A stretch of DNA of 7,775 nt from Crocinitomicaceae bacterium. Lineage in GTDB: Bacteria > Bacteroidota > Bacteroidia > Flavobacteriales_D > Crocinitomicaceae. The stretch's first letter is position 1. Every line of letters starts with the position of its first letter. The stretch is taken from positions 1-7,775 of the forward strand of contig JAURNA010000003.1 in NCBI GenBank assembly GCA_030830385.1, in the 5' to 3' direction. A program made the position numbers and the translations under genes. Of this stretch, positions 6,301 to 7,775 are shown one piece after another. The notes beneath the pieces are model-generated. The model searched no databases. It had not been told where the DNA came from and saw nothing but the letters and a program-made list of their open reading frames with translations.

Positions 6301-7775
6301 CTACGGGTATCGGAGCACCAGTCAATCTTCCGGCCGGAGTCAGCGCAACATTCAGTGCAAACACAATAACAATCTCCGGCACCCCGACTGTAAGCGGTAC
6401 GTTCAACTACAGTATCCCATTAACAGGAGGTTGTGGCACAGTTGACGCTACAGGAACAATCAATGTAATCGCAGTGCCAACAACAGCCAATGCCGGAACC
6501 GATCAAACGATTACGACGGACAACACAACACTTGCTGGAAATTCGCCTTCAACAGGAGTCGGAAGCTGGACGCAAATCAGTGGTCCCAATACGGCAGCAA
6601 TAACGGACCCAACAGTAAACAATACGACAATTACCGGACTGGTGTCGGGAACCTATGTTTTCGAGTGGACTATCACAAACAATCCATGTGCAGTTAGTTC
6701 AGATCAGGTCACGATTGATGTGACCATAGGGAACAATCCTCCGGTATTGGACAACGAGAATATCGTGATCAATGAAGACAGTTCAGGATCAGGAGATTTG
6801 ACCGACGTAGGTGATACGGATCCGGACGGAACAGCTTTGGATGCGAACACGACGCCACTTTCAGGACCGAACAACGGATCGATTGTGATCAATACCGACG
6901 GAACGTTTACGTATACGCCAGATCCAAACTTCTACGGAAATGACACCGTTGTAGTTGAAATCTGTGACAACGGACTTCCGCTACCAGCCGAGTGTGTAAA
7001 CGACACGATCTTCATTACAGTCACGCCGGTAAATGATCCGCCATCACAAGGCAATGAAACCTTGACTATCGACGAGGATGATCCAACGACAACAACGATT
7101 GATCTTACGGCGAACAACATCGATCCTGATGGAACGAACACCGATCTTACTACGATCGTATCGTCAACAGGTGGTGGGACGGTAACCAACAACGGTGATG
7201 GAACACTTGACTACACGCCTGCTCCAAACTTCAACGGTATTGACACCTTAATTTACACGGTATGTGACAACGGACTTCCGCTACCAGCCGAGTGTGTAAA
7301 TGATACTTTGTTCATCACGGTGAACCCTGTGAACGACGCTCCTGTGGTAGACAATGAATCGCACACGATTCCAGAGAACACGAATGCATCGGGCGACTTG
7401 ACTGATGCTGGTGATACGGACATTGATGGAAACCTTGTGGTAAACACTACGCCACTCAGCGGACCGAGCAACGGTTCGATCATTATCAACGGAGATGGAA
7501 CCTACACGTACACACCAATAGGTGGATTTAATGGCAACGATACGATTGTGGTTGAAATTTGTGATGACGGAACACCACTTCCGGCAATTTGTGTGAACGA
7601 CACGATTTTCGTGACAATTACTTCTTTATGTCCGAATCCAACGGATACAGACGGTGATGGCTTAACAGACTGTGAGGAAACAACAGGAGTGGATGATCCA
7701 TCTACGCCGATAGTTCCAACAGGAACATCCGATCCAAATAATCCATGTGATCCGTTTGGACCTAATACAGGAGTA
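3369..7775 (+). CDS. Giant secreted multidomain adhesin-like protein, 3' end cut by window
   Basis: 1469 codons stay open to the window edge. The ATG at 3369 is the first after an in-frame TAA (3330) and begins a signal peptide (basic start, ILLLAFFCG core, likely cleavage after VQA at residue 27). Residues 28-285 form an unrecognised domain (LDPNGDGF near the start, several Cys). Ig-like units follow at about 296-375, 500-578, 584-662 and 674-763, with a Cys-rich stretch between the first two. Next come an Ig-like unit (763-859), an SprB-like unit (859-953, TVCGGADGTITISGL), a unit with ISGTPTVSGTFNYSIPLTGGCG (953-1038), a PKD/REJ-like unit (1038-1121, ANAGTDQTIT), three cadherin-like repeats (1122-1419) and the start of a thrombospondin type 3 calcium-binding region (1421 on, DTDGDGLTDCEE). 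Such proteins are cell-surface adhesins or gliding-related and are often type IX secretion substrates. The diagnostic C-terminal signal is outside the window. Control by the divergent LytTR regulator is plausible. Confidence 0.9.
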   Translation, partial: MTEGRLLHSIRILLLAFFCGNGLFVQAQFDGLIIDPATGAGAAVLDPNGDGFVSATTSGFLGNDQLQANNELPWQTLIPAGLEPNSDVQNGPNCGFTDFVESNIGGIDPVFHLSNGTNWLFRFRMASVAPNSKSYSVLVDIDNLIGPTDDCYIQGVNPGFEMELVLQTGFGVKVYDHRLSCGSNEVASYTTERIQKSVAASNVCSATNYFLEFYVDWADITAQFGIDENTAMRYAIVDNMAAQKSTICNPNSASDIGGVDDGSCGNLENCFTEILNNQPGCSPSSITTCTYSDCPAINGTPLLESATTVDLSTTETTGTLNVYVNGVLSGSTTITGAGTYTVTLGAALQSGEIVTATAQATGEVESGTNCNNVQAAGATCTDPVVITDASAKGFCGTGVDGATIRIYYYGPSGVTEVFSSPAYTWDGLGTFLWKCNGNSTGCSSGSAQCLCDGAYAITQQAPGQCESQPTFTCVDRTGNTPGCSDGNPIATSAPSITSTHTPGTSSVVGTMTGADDNIPGVTILVYVNGYQIGTTTTDANGDWNLAAYTFNSCDTITAVAINNAVMQCVSPESNQVIVTSGASDAPVVDPGLCGPTAIVTGTSTEDDGTVIEVFDDGVSVGTTTVSGGKWELTGLTIAEGSIVTATAFNQTNCETVSVVSAGESVGTQNTNSVTIDQAQLIETDLVISGTGTNGDDITLYIDGWPLYVDFAETSTATATVSGGSWSVTLTEDVMYTGGTITAQSSNGATCFSLDQDPTPVVCQEPDLTLVVNPDTTTICTGTAVTNVEVVNAQSGIVYLLYESGSPSGTPVLGTNSNITLSSTPLSANTTLTVDAIKFPYDGSCTITLTDSVTVFVVAPPTIAYVSQTDPTVCGGADGTITISGLAASAAYTVIYDLNGSPTSGTYTSDGSGQLVMSGLPAGSYSNVSTDGSGCTSNNVLSGPFVLTNPDNTVSAASASPQVCINTPMTSVTHTTTGATGIGAPVNLPAGVSATFSANTITISGTPTVSGTFNYSIPLTGGCGTVDATGTINVIAVPTTANAGTDQTITTDNTTLAGNSPSTGVGSWTQISGPNTAAITDPTVNNTTITGLVSGTYVFEWTITNNPCAVSSDQVTIDVTIGNNPPVLDNENIVINEDSSGSGDLTDVGDTDPDGTALDANTTPLSGPNNGSIVINTDGTFTYTPDPNFYGNDTVVVEICDNGLPLPAECVNDTIFITVTPVNDPPSQGNETLTIDEDDPTTTTIDLTANNIDPDGTNTDLTTIVSSTGGGTVTNNGDGTLDYTPAPNFNGIDTLIYTVCDNGLPLPAECVNDTLFITVNPVNDAPVVDNESHTIPENTNASGDLTDAGDTDIDGNLVVNTTPLSGPSNGSIIINGDGTYTYTPIGGFNGNDTIVVEICDDGTPLPAICVNDTIFVTITSLCPNPTDTDGDGLTDCEETTGVDDPSTPIVPTGTSDPNNPCDPFGPNTGV
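6732..7622 (+). repeat. Three cadherin-like repeats of about 100 residues inside the adhesin
   Basis: Units start at 6732, 7032 and 7332, exactly 300 bases apart, each opening with NNPP, NDPP or NDAP and ending in a strand such as CVNDTIFITV. Each contains a DGT(F/L/Y)xYTP motif, a (Y/N)GxDT turn and a VCDNGLPLP-type loop with a Cys pair. Units 1 and 3 are the more similar pair in their first halves (TTPLSGPNNGS against TTPLSGPSNGS). Units 1 and 2 share an identical 38-base block. This fits the tandem-95/cadherin-like families, which usually bind calcium at unit junctions. Confidence 0.85.

Noticed and set aside
4199..7489. Many minus-strand open frames of 60-107 codons opposite the adhesin
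   Set aside because: Their Val/Ser/Pro-rich translations are the expected antisense of a Thr/Gly/Asn/Asp-rich repeat protein whose plus frame is uninterrupted.

Overview
The window looks like a piece of a Bacteroidota chromosome, most probably from Flavobacteriales (a Fluviicola/Crocinitomix-like organism is a guess). The grounds are promoter-like elements of the Bacteroidota type (TTTG, 19-20 bases, TAnnTTTG), a LytTR response regulator beside the remains of a TPR-type sensor protein, a very large secreted protein built from Ig-like, SprB-like and cadherin-like units, and no Shine-Dalgarno-like sequences before the genes.

Left part, minus strand (1-1291): asnA, ammonia-dependent asparagine synthetase, nearly complete but cut at the window edge. 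Its upstream leader is the most striking part of the window. A consensus promoter is followed by a 26-residue open frame with six Asn codons, then a strong hairpin terminator. A second short frame with four Asn among its first nine residues follows, then a second hairpin with a U tract directly before asnA. This reads as two attenuators in series that sense asparagine (or charged Asn-tRNA) to control asparagine synthesis.

Middle, minus strand (1292-3050): a decayed region, then the broken remains of a secreted or membrane TPR protein, probably the sensor half of a two-component pair, with two in-frame TAG stops and a 66-base imperfect palindrome where the recognisable homology ends. Upstream of it is an intact LytTR response regulator (241 aa) that keeps all its phospho-acceptor residues but appears to have lost its neighbouring sensor.

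Divergent intergenic region (3014-3368): a pair of 12-base direct repeats exactly 21 bases apart, the spacing used by LytTR proteins, and nearer the adhesin a 27-base tandem duplication in which each copy carries a -7-like box.

Right part, plus strand (3369-7775): one open frame of 1469 codons with a signal peptide that runs off the window. It encodes a multidomain cell-surface or secreted protein: an unrecognised N-terminal domain, several Ig-like units, an SprB-like unit, a PKD/REJ-like unit, three 100-residue cadherin-like repeats and the start of a calcium-binding thrombospondin type 3 region. The arrangement suggests, by inference only, that the response regulator controls this adhesin and itself.
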